A stretch of DNA of 21,902 bases from Lindgomyces ingoldianus (lineage: Eukaryota; Ascomycota; Dothideomycetes; Pleosporales; Lindgomycetaceae). The number at the start of each line of letters is the position of its first letter. Position 1 is the first letter of the stretch. The notes under the pieces were generated by a model. It was not told where the DNA came from, did no database searches, and saw nothing but the letters and a program-made list of their open reading frames with translations. Location of the stretch: assembly GCF_010093535.1 (NCBI RefSeq), contig NW_022985240.1, positions 19,769-41,670 of the forward strand, in the 5' to 3' direction. Below, piece by piece: positions 21,061-21,902 of this stretch. A program made the translations under genes and the position numbers.

Positions 21061-21232
21061 ACTTACTTTATTTTTAGTAATACTATAAAGATAGTAAAAT
21101 TATTACTTTTTATATTTTTTTTTACTTATTACACTTTTTATAGCTATATAATATAGGTTATTTTACATTTTTAAAAAAGTATATAGGCGCTAAGCTAAAA
21201 ACCTTATACATAACTAAATTACTTATTATAAT
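21061..21232 (-). repeat. Right copy of the inverted repeat shared with 138-310
   Basis: Reverse complement of the left-edge sequence over about 172 bases with transitions and short indels. It indicates a second member of the same repeat family in opposite orientation. The pair lies about 20.8 kb apart and encloses the whole gene island and the gypsy element. Confidence 0.75.
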
Positions 21233-21518
21233 AGCTAGCTAATTTTTAGCTTTAATTAAGTTAGTAAAATTTATTTTTTAAAAACTAAAGGTTTATATAA
21301 ATTTAAGATTAGTTATCTAGAAATTAGTTAATTATTAGCTATAATTAAAAGAACATGTTCTAGCTCTAGCTTTTAACGCGTTTCTACTCTTATAATTATA
21401 ACTAAGTTAGCATAGTTAACTACGTAGCCTTCTCTCGCTTATAGAGGTTTAGGCTAGGCTAGAGATAACTGCTAGTGCTAGTGCTTACCCTAGCATTACC
21501 TATATATATTATACTATG

Positions 21519-21545
21519 TAAGAATACTTAGCTTAAGTATTCTTA
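21519..21545. repeat. Perfect 12-bp inverted repeat, 3-base loop
   Basis: Arms TAAGAATACTTA (21519-21530) and TAAGTATTCTTA (21534-21545) pair perfectly around GCT. Perfect pairing in a heavily mutated region is unusual, although TA-rich palindromes arise easily in such composition. Confidence 0.8.
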
Positions 21546-21584
21546 TGCGTACCTTTTAGTACAGTAGGAAAAGTTGTATAGTAT

Positions 21585-21596
21585 TAGCTTAGCAGG
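21585..21596 (+). other. tRNA A-box-like site, possible tRNA or SINE remnant
   Basis: TAGCTTAGCAGG fits the RNA polymerase III A-box consensus TRGCNNAGYNGG exactly and is followed by GTAGAGCGCCTAC, as in a tRNA D-arm and anticodon stem. The 3' half of the anticodon stem and the B-box are not recognisable, consistent with RIP decay of a tRNA-derived SINE or a tRNA copy. It is not a functional tRNA gene. Confidence 0.35.
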
Positions 21597-21902
21597 TAGA
21601 GCGCCTACTTTATTATAATAATAGTCTTCCTCTTCTTTGCACCTTGCGTTCTCTAGCGTTGCACCTGTTCCTTTTACTGCCTAATACTGCTACACTACGC
21701 CTAATACTGCTACCTAATATCTTTAATTTAATTATTTTAGCATTAAAGCTCTAGTTGTAGATCTGTAGCTTATATAGTTTATTACCTCTACAGGAATTTC
21801 TTAGAGTGCTAGGGAGCTCTAGCGCTGCTTCTGCCTCTGCCTCTACCTCTCTATTAAGGCAAATATTAATGTAGTACATGTAATACCTTAATAAGCTGTT
21901 TT

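Larger units (their letters stand above)
20778..21902. repeat. AT-rich RIP-mutated block, right edge
   Basis: Stop-filled AT-rich DNA containing the right copy of the inverted repeat (21061-21232), a 12-bp-stem hairpin (21519-21545), an A-box-like site (21585-21596) and a CTGCCT-type simple repeat near 21823-21850. No coding frame or pol motif seen. The part after about 21360 is less eroded. Confidence 0.7.

Overview
The window looks like a piece of a filamentous ascomycete genome. Genes in the middle have short spliceosomal introns (about 50-115 bp, GTATGT/GTAAGT/GTACGT/GTGAGT donors, CTAAC/CTAAT branch sites, CAG/TAG acceptors). A gene-bearing island of normal composition (about 3606-13010) sits between two extremely AT-rich, stop-riddled blocks (1-3605 and 13010-21902). 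These blocks have the signature of repeat-induced point mutation (RIP): massive C-to-T and G-to-A change, with the remaining C mostly in CpT and the remaining G mostly in ApG.

Island, left to right: (i) a three-exon minus-strand gene (3934-4947) that I read as a fungal gasdermin-like pore-forming protein of the RCD-1/HET-Q1 type; (ii) a spacer holding the 3' end of a Tad/I-type LINE (5946-6300, minus) and small tandem repeats; (iii) a six-exon plus-strand gene (7397-10793, about 1013 aa) with a DUF7580-like helical region followed by a subtilisin-type S8 protease with all catalytic residues; (iv) a broken NB-ARC-TPR (NLR) C-terminal fragment (about 11000-11705) with two single-base deletions and a Trp-to-stop change; (v) about 1.2 kb with no convincing gene.

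The key reading is that (i), (iii) and perhaps (iv) form a fungal cell-death or allorecognition module. In Podospora the subtilisin-like HET-Q2 cleaves the gasdermin HET-Q1 near its C-terminus, and fungal gasdermin genes are commonly clustered with protease genes. Here the gasdermin-like protein has a candidate site, a Phe followed by a 38-residue acidic tail, and the protease gene is its divergently transcribed neighbour. The NLR debris next to the protease suggests that a sensor part was once present.

Right flank: a RIP-destroyed Ty3/gypsy LTR retrotransposon on the minus strand. Its 3' LTR is at 13328-13920, and the order on the minus strand is polypurine tract, gag zinc knuckle, protease, RT, RNase H, integrase and a GPF/Y-like tail. 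No matching 5' LTR was seen. The left flank is RIP-mutated repeat that I cannot assign. A roughly 172-bp sequence near the left edge (138-310) is repeated in inverted orientation near the right edge (21061-21232), so the two flanks share at least one repeat family. All gene models are read by eye from splice signals and frame continuity.
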